DNA of 64,000 bases from JASLEW01 sp035544895 (GTDB lineage Bacteria; Acidobacteriota; Thermoanaerobaculia; Multivoradales; UBA5704): the NCBI GenBank assembly GCA_035544895.1, contig DASZZM010000096.1:1-64000 (forward strand), read 5' to 3'. This document shows positions 25,702 to 35,935 of this stretch, one piece after another (the first letter of the stretch is position 1; each line of letters begins with the position of its first letter). The position numbers and the translations under genes are program-made. The notes beneath the pieces are model-generated. The model saw nothing but the letters and a program-made list of their open reading frames with translations. It was not told the origin of the DNA and did no database searches.

Positions 25702-27129
25702 CTAGCTGGCGAGGGTCCAGCCGGCGCGGGCGCAGTCGGGGACTCCGACGCCGTGGAGCCAGTTGCCGAGGATGGTGAGGCCGGGGTAGGCGTGCTCGAG
25801 GGCCTGCGCGGCGTCGCGGGCTTCGGGCCAGCGCGCGGTGGGCTGCGGGATGCCCGGTCGCCAGCGCCGGACCAGGGCGATCTCGGGCTCGCCGCGGGCG
25901 CCGAGCAGGTCGGCGAGCTCGCCGCGCACCAGCCGCAAGAGCTCGTCGTCCTCGCGGTCGACGAGGTCGGGGCGGCGGCGGCCTCCGACCATGGCGGTCA
26001 GCAGAGTCCGTTCCGCCGGGGCGCGCTCGCCAAAGAGCGACGAGGAGAACAGGCAGCCAAGGACGTTGCGGCCTTCGCGATGCGGCGCCAGGAAGCCGAA
26101 TCCGTCGAGCGCATGGAGGACGTCGGCGCGGCGGAACCCCAAGGCCACCACCGCCACCGGGGCATGCGGGATCTCGGCGATGGCGGCGAGGGGTGGAACC
26201 GCTCCCCGGCCAGCCGCTGCCGCCAGCGGTGCGAGCATCGCGGCCGCCACCGCCGCGGGGACCGCCGAGACCACGCGCCGAGTGGCGACCTCATGCCTCG
26301 CTTCCCCCTGCCGCCAGCACACGCGCAGGCCGGTCTCCGCCCGGCGCGGCGGCAAGACGCTTTCGACGGCACAGGCGACACGCACCGTCAACCCCGCGGC
26401 GAGGCGCAGGCCGAACTGGCCGAAGCCGCCGCGAAAGGCGAGCAGCCGCGGGGGCTTGCGCGTTCCCGCCGCACGGCCGGTCGAGCGCGAGAAGCCGCGC
26501 AACAGGCTGCCGTGCTCGCGCTCGAGAGCGTAGGCCCGGTTGAAGGCGTAGCCGATGGCCAGCTCGTCGGGGTCGCCGGCATAGACGCCGAGCCCGATGG
26601 CATCGGCAAGCGGCAGGGTTTCGCGCCCGAGCCGCCGGCGGAAGAAGGCGGCGACGCTTTCGTGCGGACCCGGTCCGCGGCGGCGCCAGGGCTCGGTGGC
26701 CAGGCGTCCCTTGCCGCGCCACGACAGCAGAGGAGTGGTCAGCAATCCGCGCGGCCCGCCGGGCAGGGGCACCAGCCGCCCGCGATGCACCACCCATCTT
26801 CGTTTGGCCGCCGCGGCCGCCGGTTGCAGCTCGGCGGCGCAGCCGGCGTCTTCGGCCAGGGCCAGCAGCGCCGGGGACTCCTGCACACTGTTCGGTCCGA
26901 GCTCCACGAGATAGCCGTCCAGATCGACACTCGCCAGGGATCCGCCGGGCCGCGGGGCCGCCTCGAGCACCTCGACCCGCAGGCCGTCGCGCGCGAGAGC
27001 GCGCGCGGCGGCGAGCCCGCTGACGCCGGCGCCAATGATGAGGGCGTCCAGGACGTCAATTGCCCGCGAAGGACCATCCGGGAGGAGATCTTCGCGAGGA
27101 GGCCCCTCTCCCGCTGCCGCTTCGGCCAC
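25702..27129 (-). CDS. hemG: Protoporphyrinogen oxidase
   Basis: A 475-residue FAD enzyme that oxidises protoporphyrinogen IX to protoporphyrin IX (PPOX/HemY type). The dinucleotide motif is ALIIGAGVSGLAAARAL near residue 20, followed by VEVLEAAPRPGGS. The C-terminal FAD-contact region is PGLTILGNWLHGVGVPDCA, the usual family ending. The start is GTG, sharing its first base with the hemE stop (TAGTG), so the two genes are translationally coupled. The first 20 residues are a weakly conserved extension. Some authors call this oxygen-dependent form hemY. Confidence 0.9.
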   Translation of the reverse strand: MAEAAAGEGPPREDLLPDGPSRAIDVLDALIIGAGVSGLAAARALARDGLRVEVLEAAPRPGGSLASVDLDGYLVELGPNSVQESPALLALAEDAGCAAELQPAAAAAKRRWVVHRGRLVPLPGGPRGLLTTPLLSWRGKGRLATEPWRRRGPGPHESVAAFFRRRLGRETLPLADAIGLGVYAGDPDELAIGYAFNRAYALEREHGSLLRGFSRSTGRAAGTRKPPRLLAFRGGFGQFGLRLAAGLTVRVACAVESVLPPRRAETGLRVCWRQGEARHEVATRRVVSAVPAAVAAAMLAPLAAAAGRGAVPPLAAIAEIPHAPVAVVALGFRRADVLHALDGFGFLAPHREGRNVLGCLFSSSLFGERAPAERTLLTAMVGGRRRPDLVDREDDELLRLVRGELADLLGARGEPEIALVRRWRPGIPQPTARWPEARDAAQALEHAYPGLTILGNWLHGVGVPDCARAGWTLAS

Positions 27130-28181
27130 TAATCGGCCTCGAGACCGGGAGGGCCGGCCGAAGACAGCCGCTGCGCGAGCTCGACGAAGGCACGGGCGTG
27201 CTCGACCGGCGTCGTGGGCAGTATTCCGTGGCCCAGGTTCACGATGTGGCCGCCGCCGCTGTTGCCGCCGCCCGCGACGAGCAGGGCGGCGACCCGGCGC
27301 TCGATCTCCGGAAGCGGGGCGAGGAGGGCAGCGGGATCGAGATTGCCTTGCAGCACCCGCCGGCCGACCACTCGCCGCACCTCGTCGAGCGGTAGCCGCC
27401 AATCGACCGAGAGGACGTCGGCGGGCAGGTCGTGCACGACCGGCAGCAGGTGCGAGCCGCCATTGAGGTAGTAGATGATCGGCGCCTGGCCGCGTAGGCC
27501 CTCGACGATCTTGAGCAGGGGCGGCAGGGCCAGCGCGCGCCAACGCTCGGCGTCGAGCAAGCCTCCCCAGGTGTCGAAGAGTTGCAGCGCTTGGGCCCCC
27601 GCCGCGAGCTGTCCGCGCAAGTAGGCGAGCGAGACCTCGGCGATGCGGTCGAGCAGCAGGGCAAGCCCCGAGGGGTCGCCGTAGCTCCAGGCCAGGAGGT
27701 GCTCGAACTGCCTGGAGCCGCCGCCTTCGACCAGGTAGGCCGCCAGGGTCCAGGGCGTTCCCCCAAAGCCGATCACGGGGACGCGGCCGGCGAGCTCGCG
27801 ACGCACCAGGCGAAGCGCCGCAAAGACGTAGCCCAGGGTCTGCTCGACGTCGGGAGAGCGCAACTTCGCCACGTCTTCGCGGCGGCGCACCGGGCGCGGA
27901 AACGTCGGCCCGTCGCCCGCCGCGAACACCAGCTCCGCTCCCATCGCTTCGAGCGGCAGCAGGATGTCGGCGAACAGGATCGCCGCGTCGACTCCCAGGA
28001 TCTCCACCGGCTGCAGCGTCACCTGGGCCGCCAGCTCCGGCGTCTTGCAGAGGGTGAGGAAGTCGAAACGCTCGCGCAGCGCGCGGTACTCGGGGAGGTA
28101 GCGGCCGGCCTGGCGCATGATCCACACCGGCCGCCGTTCCGTCGCCTCGCCGCGGCACGCCCTGAGGAGCAGATCGTTCAC
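27129..28181 (-). CDS. hemE: Uroporphyrinogen decarboxylase
   Basis: A 350-residue enzyme that decarboxylates uroporphyrinogen III to coproporphyrinogen III. Signature segments are PVWIMRQAGRYLPEYR, FADILLPLEAMG, IGFGGTPWTLAAYLVEGGGS and QLFDTWGG. Length is normal. The GTG start (MNDLLLRACRGE) lies six bases after TATCCT, so the message is probably leaderless. It forms an operon with hemG; other haem genes are not in view. Confidence 0.95.
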   Translation of the reverse strand: MNDLLLRACRGEATERRPVWIMRQAGRYLPEYRALRERFDFLTLCKTPELAAQVTLQPVEILGVDAAILFADILLPLEAMGAELVFAAGDGPTFPRPVRRREDVAKLRSPDVEQTLGYVFAALRLVRRELAGRVPVIGFGGTPWTLAAYLVEGGGSRQFEHLLAWSYGDPSGLALLLDRIAEVSLAYLRGQLAAGAQALQLFDTWGGLLDAERWRALALPPLLKIVEGLRGQAPIIYYLNGGSHLLPVVHDLPADVLSVDWRLPLDEVRRVVGRRVLQGNLDPAALLAPLPEIERRVAALLVAGGGNSGGGHIVNLGHGILPTTPVEHARAFVELAQRLSSAGPPGLEAD

Positions 28182-28187
28182 CGCCGC

Positions 28188-28193
28188 AGGATA
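28188..28193 (-). promoter_or_regulatory. -10 box of the hemE-hemG operon
   Basis: Minus strand TATCCT, six bases, then the GTG at 28181. Leaderless geometry. Confidence 0.5.
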
Positions 28194-28262
28194 ACAGGCC
28201 CGGGGGGCAGCGGCTTTGGGGTCAGGCGGCCTCTCGGGTAGGCTGTCGCCGGGTCTTCCCGC

Positions 28263-29600
28263 ATGCGAACCGGGCCGCCAACGAGGGATCGAGCGCGAGT
28301 CGCCCGCTGGGGGCTCGGCGTCCTCACCCTGATCAATCTGTTCAACTACCTGGACCGCTACGTGGGGGCGGCGCTGGTCGAGAGCCTCCGGAAATCGGAG
28401 CTGCACCTCTCCGACAAGCAGCTCGGCTGGCTTCCCACCGCGTTCATCGTCGTCTACATGCTGGCGTCGCCGTTCTTCGGCGCGCGCGGCGACCGCGGCT
28501 CGCGGCCGCGGCTGATCGCTGCCGGCGTCGCCATCTGGAGCGTGGCCACCGGCCTTGGCGGCCTGGCGCGCAACTTCATCTCGCTGTTCCTGGCGCGTGC
28601 CGCGGTCGGGATCGGAGAGGCCGCCTACGGCACGATTTCCCCGGCCCTGCTGGCCGATTACTTCCCCCTGGAGATGCGCGGGCGTGTCTTTGCCGTGTTC
28701 TCGTCGGCCATCCCGATTGGCTCGGCGGCGGGGTATGTGGTGGGCGGACTGATCAACCAGCACTGGGGCTGGCGGGCTGCCTTCTTCGTTGCCGGATTCC
28801 CCGGGCTCGCTCTCGCCTTTCTTGCCGCCCGCCTGGTCGACCCTCCGCGCGGCGCCCAGGACAAGGAGCGGGTGGAAGGCGGCGGCGGGGACCCCGAAGA
28901 CTCCTTGCCGGACGACCCGGGCGCGGCCGGAAGCGCCGCCGCCGAGGCAGCTCCCGGGCCTGCGAAAGGCGCGGCCGGCGTATTGCAGGGATACCGCGAG
29001 CTGCTCAAGAACCGTCCGTATGCCCTGGCGGTCCTCGGCTACGCGGCGTATACCTTCGCGCTGGGCGGCGTGGCCTACTGGATGCCGGCGTTCCTCGAGC
29101 GCGTGCGCCACGTGCCGAGCGCACAGGCCACGGTCCAGTTCGGGCTGATCGTCGTGGCCACCGGCTTCGCCGGCACCTTCGCCGGCGGGTGGCTCGGCGA
29201 CTATTTCCTGCGTCGCAGCAAGCAGGCCTATTTGTGGCTCTGCGGATGGTCCGCCCTCGCCGCCGCTCCGCTGACCTGGGTGGCCTTCGCCGCGAGCTCG
29301 CGTCCTCTCTACATGAGCGCGCTGATCGGCGCCCAAGTTTTCGTGTTCCTGTCGACAGGGCCGATCAACTCCGCCATCATCAACGCCGTGCGCCCCGGCG
29401 CGCGCGCCACCGCGGTGGCCTTGTCGATCTTCGCCATCCACCTCTTCGGCGACGTCCCTTCGCCCTTCGCGATCGGAGTGATCTCGGATGCCACGTCGCT
29501 CGGGCAGGCCCTGCTCATCGTCCCCGTCGCCATCGCCCTGGGCGGCTTGATCTGGCTCTACGCCGCCTGGACCGGGGACGGTAGGAGGAAAACTCGTTAG
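28263..29600 (+). CDS. MFS transporter, spinster (Spns)-like
   Basis: A 445-residue major facilitator with about 12 hydrophobic segments and a long, probably cytosolic, central loop rich in G, E, D, A (residues about 200-235). LINLFNYLDRYVGAAL and FFGARGDRGSRPRL (the conserved loop 2-3) match the spinster-like subgroup, which in bacteria is assigned to lipids, organic anions or drugs without firm substrates. The start has no Shine-Dalgarno site; TAGGCT at 28239-28244 could be the -10, giving a leader of about a dozen bases. It is divergent from hemE and followed by repeat copy B. Confidence 0.88.
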   Translation: MRTGPPTRDRARVARWGLGVLTLINLFNYLDRYVGAALVESLRKSELHLSDKQLGWLPTAFIVVYMLASPFFGARGDRGSRPRLIAAGVAIWSVATGLGGLARNFISLFLARAAVGIGEAAYGTISPALLADYFPLEMRGRVFAVFSSAIPIGSAAGYVVGGLINQHWGWRAAFFVAGFPGLALAFLAARLVDPPRGAQDKERVEGGGGDPEDSLPDDPGAAGSAAAEAAPGPAKGAAGVLQGYRELLKNRPYALAVLGYAAYTFALGGVAYWMPAFLERVRHVPSAQATVQFGLIVVATGFAGTFAGGWLGDYFLRRSKQAYLWLCGWSALAAAPLTWVAFAASSRPLYMSALIGAQVFVFLSTGPINSAIINAVRPGARATAVALSIFAIHLFGDVPSPFAIGVISDATSLGQALLIVPVAIALGGLIWLYAAWTGDGRRKTR

Positions 29601-29744
29601 TACGCCAGGGGAGGGGGCGTCCCCTTCCCCCCCGGCGACCGCCGGGCAGGGACCCGGCGGTTCCGGAAAACCGGGAAGGGGATCCGCGGGGGTTGCGGGG
29701 GGAGATCCAATAGATGCCTTGAGTAGTCCACCAGCGCCACATCG
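29601..29744 (+). repeat. ~145 bp intergenic repeat, copy B
   Basis: Nearly identical to copy C and close to copy A. It contains GGGGGCGTCCCCTTCCCCCC, the palindrome GCCGGGCAGGGACCCGGC (29641-29658), CCGGAAAACCGGGAAGGGGA and AGTAGTCCACCAGCGCCAC. It ends 28 bases upstream of the hutH -10 box. Confidence 0.85.
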
Positions 29745-29771
29745 CAGTGACGGTTCATTCCTGGCGATCGA

Positions 29772-29777
29772 TATACT
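29772..29777 (+). promoter_or_regulatory. -10 box of hutH
   Basis: TATACT, nine bases, then the ATG at 29787. Leaderless geometry. Confidence 0.55.
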
Positions 29778-29786
29778 GCGGGGCCG

Positions 29787-31322
29787 ATGGCCCCCTCGTT
29801 CGAGATCGACGGCACCGCGCTCACGCTCGAAGATTTCGCCAGTGTGGTCCTGAGGCAGGCGAGGTGCGCGCTTTCGCCGGCAGCCCGCGAGCGGGTCCAG
29901 GCGGGGCGCCAGGCTATCGAGCGGGCGCTGGCGAGCGGCGAGGTCGTCTATGGCGTCAACACCGGCTTCGGCGAGCTGGCCAACGTGCGGATCGATCGCG
30001 GCCAGCAGCTGCAGCTCCAGAAGCGCTTGATCCTGTCTCACGCCGCGGGAATGGGCGAGCCGCTTCCCGACCAGGCCGTGCGCGGCATGCTCCTGCTGCG
30101 CGCCAATACGCTGGCGCGGGGTCATTCGGGGGTGCGCGTCGCGGTCATCGAAGCCCTGCTTGCGCTGCTCGACAACGACGTGCTGCCGGTCGTCCCCAGC
30201 CGCGGCTCGGTCGGCGCCAGCGGCGATCTGGCGCCGCTCGCCCACCTGGCGCTGCCGTTGCTCGGCCATGGCGCGGTGCGCGTCGCCGGCAGCCCGGTGC
30301 CGGCCGAGGAAGGTCTGCGCCGCGCCGGCCTCGCGCCGCTGGAGCTGCAAGAGAAAGAAGGGCTGGCGCTGATCAACGGCACGCAGGCCATGGCCGCCTT
30401 GCTTGCCCTCGCGGCGCTCGAGGCCAGGCGCCTGGTCAAGGTGGCGGACCTCGCCGGCGCGCTGTCGACCGACGCCTTGCGCGGCACGGACTCTGCCTTC
30501 GACCCGCGCGTCCATGCCCTGCGCCCTCATCCGGGCCAACGGGTCAGCGCCGCCAACCTGTGGCGGCTGTTGCAGGGATCGGCCGTCCGCGAGTCTCACC
30601 GCGCGGGCGATGTGCGGGTGCAAGACCCCTACTCCGTGCGCTGCATGCCGCAAGTCCACGGCGCGGTGCGCGACCTGCTGGCGGACGTCGAAGCCAAGCT
30701 GGCAATCGAGATCAACGCGGTCACCGACAATCCCCTGGTCTTCCCTGCCGGCGAGGAAGCTGATGAGCCGGTGGTGATCTCGGGCGGCAACTTTCACGGC
30801 GAGCCGCTGGCGCTGGCCGCCGACATCCTGGCCATCGGCCTCACCGAGCTCGCCGCGATCAGCGAGCGGCGTATCGAGAAGCTCACCAATGCCTCGTTTT
30901 CCGGCCTGCCGCCGTTCCTGGTGCGCGACGCCGGCCTCAACTCCGGCTTCATGCTCGCCCAGGTCACCGCGGCCGCTCTGGTCGGCGAGAGCAGGGTGCT
31001 GGCGCACCCGGCCTCGGTCGACAGCATCCCGACGTCGGCCGACAAAGAAGACCATGTCTCGATGGGCATGGGGGCGGCCCTCAAGCTGGGATGCGTGGTC
31101 GACAACCTGCGCCGGGTGCTGGCGATCGAGCTGCTCGCCGCCGCCCAGGGCATCGACCTGCTGCGTCCGCTCACCTCGAGCCTGCCGCTCGAAGCGCTCC
31201 ACGCCTCGCTCCGCAAATCCGTCGCCTACTGGGACGAGGACCGCGAGATGGCTCCCGACCTGGCGCTGGCCGAGGAGTTCCTCCGCCAAGACGTCGATCC
31301 CCACCTGCAAGAGCTGCTGTAG
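29787..31322 (+). CDS. hutH: Histidine ammonia-lyase
   Basis: A 511-residue enzyme that deaminates L-histidine to urocanate, the first step of histidine degradation. The Ala-Ser-Gly that cyclises to the MIO electrophile is in GSVGASGDLAPLAH. Family landmarks YGVNTGFGELANV, the Asn of EINAVTDNPLVF and SGGNFHGEPLALA are present, and length is typical. The start is fixed by a -10 box nine bases upstream. Direct copies of the ~145 bp repeat stand on both sides of the gene. hutU is 2.8 kb downstream on the same strand, separated by a regulator and a lipoprotein gene. Confidence 0.97.
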   Translation: MAPSFEIDGTALTLEDFASVVLRQARCALSPAARERVQAGRQAIERALASGEVVYGVNTGFGELANVRIDRGQQLQLQKRLILSHAAGMGEPLPDQAVRGMLLLRANTLARGHSGVRVAVIEALLALLDNDVLPVVPSRGSVGASGDLAPLAHLALPLLGHGAVRVAGSPVPAEEGLRRAGLAPLELQEKEGLALINGTQAMAALLALAALEARRLVKVADLAGALSTDALRGTDSAFDPRVHALRPHPGQRVSAANLWRLLQGSAVRESHRAGDVRVQDPYSVRCMPQVHGAVRDLLADVEAKLAIEINAVTDNPLVFPAGEEADEPVVISGGNFHGEPLALAADILAIGLTELAAISERRIEKLTNASFSGLPPFLVRDAGLNSGFMLAQVTAAALVGESRVLAHPASVDSIPTSADKEDHVSMGMGAALKLGCVVDNLRRVLAIELLAAAQGIDLLRPLTSSLPLEALHASLRKSVAYWDEDREMAPDLALAEEFLRQDVDPHLQELL

Positions 31323-31341
31323 AACGGAGCTGGAACGAAAG

Positions 31342-31488
31342 TTAGCGCGCCAGGGGTGGGGGCGTCCCCTTCCCCCCCGGCGACCGCCGGGCAGGGACCC
31401 GGCGGCTCCGAAAGACCGGGAAGGGGATCCGCAGGGGTTGCGGGGGGCGATCCGATGGATGCTTTAAGTAGTCCTCCACCGCCCCATT
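31342..31488 (+). repeat. ~145 bp intergenic repeat, copy C
   Basis: Same order of blocks as copy B, with the identical 18-base palindrome at 31386-31403. Small changes in the hairpin region (CTCCGAAAGACCGG against TTCCGGAAAACCGG) are visible. It ends about 55 bases upstream of the -10 box of the FHA-AAA gene. Confidence 0.85.
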
Positions 31489-31542
31489 TTCATGCTCTCC
31501 GGCGCACGTCTGCACTCTTGCGGCACCTTTTAGATAGTGGGT

Positions 31543-31548
31543 TACTAT
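31543..31548 (+). promoter_or_regulatory. -10 box of the FHA-AAA-Fis gene
   Basis: TACTAT, nine bases, then the ATG at 31558. Leaderless geometry. Confidence 0.5.
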
Positions 31549-31557
31549 CCCAGGCGG

Positions 31558-33357
31558 ATGCTCCGACTCGTGGCCTATGCTCCCGACGGCGTGCGGCGTT
31601 TCCCGCTTCACCGCGGCGAGATGCTCATCGGCAGCGCGCCGGAGTGCGATATCTGTCTGCCCTATCCCGGAGTCGCGCAGCGCCACGCGCGCCTGCGCTC
31701 CGAGGGCGATCAGCTGCGCATCGAGGACCTCGGGGCGCGGAGAGGGCTGCTGGTGTCGGGGCGCAAAGTGCGCGAGACGGCGCTCGAAGTGCTCGACGAG
31801 ATCCGGATCAGCCATGTGACCCTCCTCGTCGAAGACATCACTCCGATCCCGGAAAAGACCGCCGCCGAGCCGGAGCCGCCGGCGGCGGGCTTGGCGCGGA
31901 TCAACCCGGAGCGGATGATGGCCCACCTGGCACGGATCAGCGAGTGGGTGCTGGCCGACACCGAGAGCCGCACGACCTCTGAATCGCTGGTCAGCGACCT
32001 GCTGGCCGATTTCGGCGGCGGAGCCCTGTTCCTGCTGCTGGGGGAGCTGGACCAGGCTGGAGTCAAACTGGCCGTGGCCAGCGACCCGCTCTGGCTGGCC
32101 AATGGCGCGGACCTGCTCGAGCAGGTCAAGGCGCGGGCACAATCCGCGCCGCGGGCCGCGGCGACGGGCGACGCCTTCAGCGGCGAGCTCGTGGCGGGCC
32201 CGTCCTGGATCTGCCATCACACCTTCTCCGCCCTCGACCGCACCTACTCGTTGATCGCCGCCTTCCCTGGGTTTACCCCCGAGGGCTGGTCGCCGGTTGC
32301 CGCCCTGCGCGCCCTCGGGCACCTGCTGGTCTTGGGCCTGGTGCATCACGTCGGCTGGTACGAGCCGATCCTGCCCGGCCAGGCCGCTCAGCAGGACCTC
32401 ACCTTCGACCCGGCGCTGGTGCTCGGCGAGTCGCCGTCGATGAAGCGTGTCGTCGAGCAGATGCGAGCCTCGCTCAGCCCCGCGGTGAACATCCTTTTGC
32501 AGGGCGAGCCGGGCGTGGGCAAAGAGCAGCTCGCGCGCTCGCTGCACCTGTCGGGTGCGCGCCGCCACGGGCCCTTCGTGACCGCGACCGGCGCCGGCGC
32601 CCGGCCACAACAGATCGAGGCCGACCTGTTCGGCGCCGAGGTGGCCGGCAAAGGCGGACCGATGAGGCGCGAGGGCAAGCTCCTGCTTGCCCATGGCGGC
32701 ACCCTCTTTCTCGACGAGGTGGAGCAGCTTCCGCTCGAGGTCCAATCCCGCCTCGTCCGCTTCCTGCGCTCCGGCGAGGTGGAGCCGGCCGGCAGCTCTC
32801 TCGCGCACGCGGTCGACGTGCGCATCATCGCCGGCAGCCGCGCGCCTCTCGAGGAAGCGGTGGCCCGCGACCAGTTCCGCGTCGACCTCGCCTATTGGTT
32901 CCGCTTCATCATCGAAGTGCCGCCCCTGCGCTCCAGGCGCGAAGACCTGCCGCTGCTCATCCAGTCCTATATCAATCGCTTCTGTCACGAGACCGGCAAA
33001 CGCCTGACCGGGATCACGGTCAAGGCCATGGCCGCGCTGGTCAGCTACGACTACCCCGGAAACCTCGCCGAGCTCGAAAACATCCTCCGCCAGCTCGTCT
33101 ACCTGTCGCCGCCGGGCCAGCCGGTCGACATCAGCCAGCTGCCCGAGAAGGTCCGCCGGGTCAGCCTGGCCGTCGGCGCCCGGGTCGACTCGGCCTCCGA
33201 CCTCGACCTCGGGCGCCTGGCCGGGACCTACGAGCAGGCGGCGATTCGCGAGGCACTGCGCCGCACCCGCGGCAACAAGTCGCAGGCAGCCCGTCTCCTC
33301 GGTCTGTCCCGCAACGGCCTGGCGATCAAGATGGGCCGCCTCGGGCTGAAGAGCTAA
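31558..33357 (+). CDS. FHA-AAA+-Fis regulator, NtrC-like but without GAFTGA
   Basis: A 599-residue regulator. Residues 1-95 are an FHA domain (EMLIGSAPECDICLPYPGV, QRHARLRSEGDQLRI), which binds phosphothreonine. Residues about 115-270 are a GAF-like region. Residues about 285-520 are an NtrC-type AAA+ domain: Walker A LQGEPGVGKEQLARSLH, Walker B GGTLFLDEVEQLP, and EVPPLRSRREDLPLL. The GAFTGA loop needed to contact sigma-54 is absent; the place reads LFGAEVAGKGGPMRREGKL. The C-terminus is a Fis-type helix-turn-helix (RTRGNKSQAARLLGLSRNGL). It may therefore act without sigma-54. The FHA domain suggests control by a Ser/Thr kinase. Its position between hutH and hutU suggests, but does not prove, a role in histidine use. 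Confidence 0.9.
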   Translation: MLRLVAYAPDGVRRFPLHRGEMLIGSAPECDICLPYPGVAQRHARLRSEGDQLRIEDLGARRGLLVSGRKVRETALEVLDEIRISHVTLLVEDITPIPEKTAAEPEPPAAGLARINPERMMAHLARISEWVLADTESRTTSESLVSDLLADFGGGALFLLLGELDQAGVKLAVASDPLWLANGADLLEQVKARAQSAPRAAATGDAFSGELVAGPSWICHHTFSALDRTYSLIAAFPGFTPEGWSPVAALRALGHLLVLGLVHHVGWYEPILPGQAAQQDLTFDPALVLGESPSMKRVVEQMRASLSPAVNILLQGEPGVGKEQLARSLHLSGARRHGPFVTATGAGARPQQIEADLFGAEVAGKGGPMRREGKLLLAHGGTLFLDEVEQLPLEVQSRLVRFLRSGEVEPAGSSLAHAVDVRIIAGSRAPLEEAVARDQFRVDLAYWFRFIIEVPPLRSRREDLPLLIQSYINRFCHETGKRLTGITVKAMAALVSYDYPGNLAELENILRQLVYLSPPGQPVDISQLPEKVRRVSLAVGARVDSASDLDLGRLAGTYEQAAIREALRRTRGNKSQAARLLGLSRNGLAIKMGRLGLKS

Positions 33358-33442
33358 CCGACCCGGCGTCGGCGTGCTTCGCGGGCCGGGCGGCCGCGCG
33401 ACTTTGGCTGTCAACTCCCGCCTGTCTTTATCGTCTTCTCAC

Positions 33443-33472
33443 TTGCATGTCTTGCTGGTGCTCGTTTATGCT
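33443..33472 (+). promoter_or_regulatory. Promoter of the small lipoprotein gene
   Basis: TTGCAT, an 18-base spacer and TATGCT, about 45 bases before the GTG start, which has GGAGGAAA. Confidence 0.4.
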
Positions 33473-33517
33473 AAACACGCTCATTTGCTTGTGTAATGCC
33501 CTGGAGGAAATGCGGTC

Positions 33518-34036
33518 GTGCTGCCCAGGATGCTTTTGGTATCTGCGAGCTTGCTCGCGACGGCGTGCGCCTCGGCTCCGGCGCCCATGGTCAACGTGGC
33601 TCTGGCGCCGGCGGTCAGGCGCCTGGCCGTGCCAGGTCCTCCCCCGGTTTCCCTGATCTGCAATGCGGCGGCCGCCCAGGTGAGCTTCAGGGCGATGGGT
33701 GTGCCCAACGGAGAGAGACCTCTCGACGTCGCCGTCGCCAATGGGCATATCTACGTCTTGTTCGAGCCGGCCCGCTTCCTGCGGCTGACGCCGGGCGAGG
33801 CCGGCAAGCTCCAGGCCGACATGCGGGTGGGCGAGCCCGACGAGAAATGGCAAGCCCTGGACGTCGACCCCACCGATGGCTCGGTCTGGCTGGCGAGCGA
33901 GAAGTTCGGCCTGCTCGAGATCTCCTGTCACGGAGCGGTCATCTGGGGGATCGCCACCAGCGCGACCGAGTACGCCGCGTTCACCACCCAAGCCGTGGTC
34001 TTCGGCACCTTCGCCACCGCCCCGGACCTGCCCTAG
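33518..34036 (+). CDS. Putative lipoprotein, unknown function
   Basis: A 172-residue protein with lipobox ATAC (Cys 17) after MLPRMLLVSASLL. Mature segments such as RPLDVAVANGHIYVLFE, WQALDVDPTDGSVWLASEKF and GLLEISCHGAVIWG read like blades of a small propeller-like or NHL-like domain. The GTG start is supported by GGAGGAAA ten bases upstream; an ATG four codons later is possible. It lies between the FHA-AAA gene and hutU, and its stop codon is embedded in a hairpin. Confidence 0.75.
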   Translation: MLPRMLLVSASLLATACASAPAPMVNVALAPAVRRLAVPGPPPVSLICNAAAAQVSFRAMGVPNGERPLDVAVANGHIYVLFEPARFLRLTPGEAGKLQADMRVGEPDEKWQALDVDPTDGSVWLASEKFGLLEISCHGAVIWGIATSATEYAAFTTQAVVFGTFATAPDLP

Positions 34037-34056
34037 TGTCCCGAGCGGGACACTAG
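34033..34056 (+). terminator. Perfect hairpin at the end of the lipoprotein gene
   Basis: CTAGTGTCCC, loop GAGC, GGGACACTAG: a perfect ten-base-pair stem that contains the TAG stop codon of the preceding gene. There is no T tract, so it may instead stabilise a 3' end or act with Rho. The next promoter starts 24 bases later. Confidence 0.5.
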
Positions 34057-34079
34057 GCCCCACCGACGGTTCGCAGGGC

Positions 34080-34085
34080 TACAAT
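34080..34085 (+). promoter_or_regulatory. -10 box of hutU
   Basis: TACAAT, seven bases, then the ATG at 34093. Leaderless geometry. Confidence 0.55.
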
Positions 34086-34092
34086 AGCCCTG

Positions 34093-35916
<1,824 letters not shown>

Positions 35917-35935
35917 GGCCGCGGCCGCGTCTATC

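Noticed and set aside
27129..31310. Minus-strand 1393-codon frame ending as hemE
   Set aside because: Only the last 350 codons match uroporphyrinogen decarboxylase; the rest is antisense to the MFS gene, repeat B and hutH.
31558..33357. Calling this a standard sigma-54-dependent activator
   Set aside because: The GAFTGA motif is missing, and no -24/-12 promoter was noticed near the hut genes.
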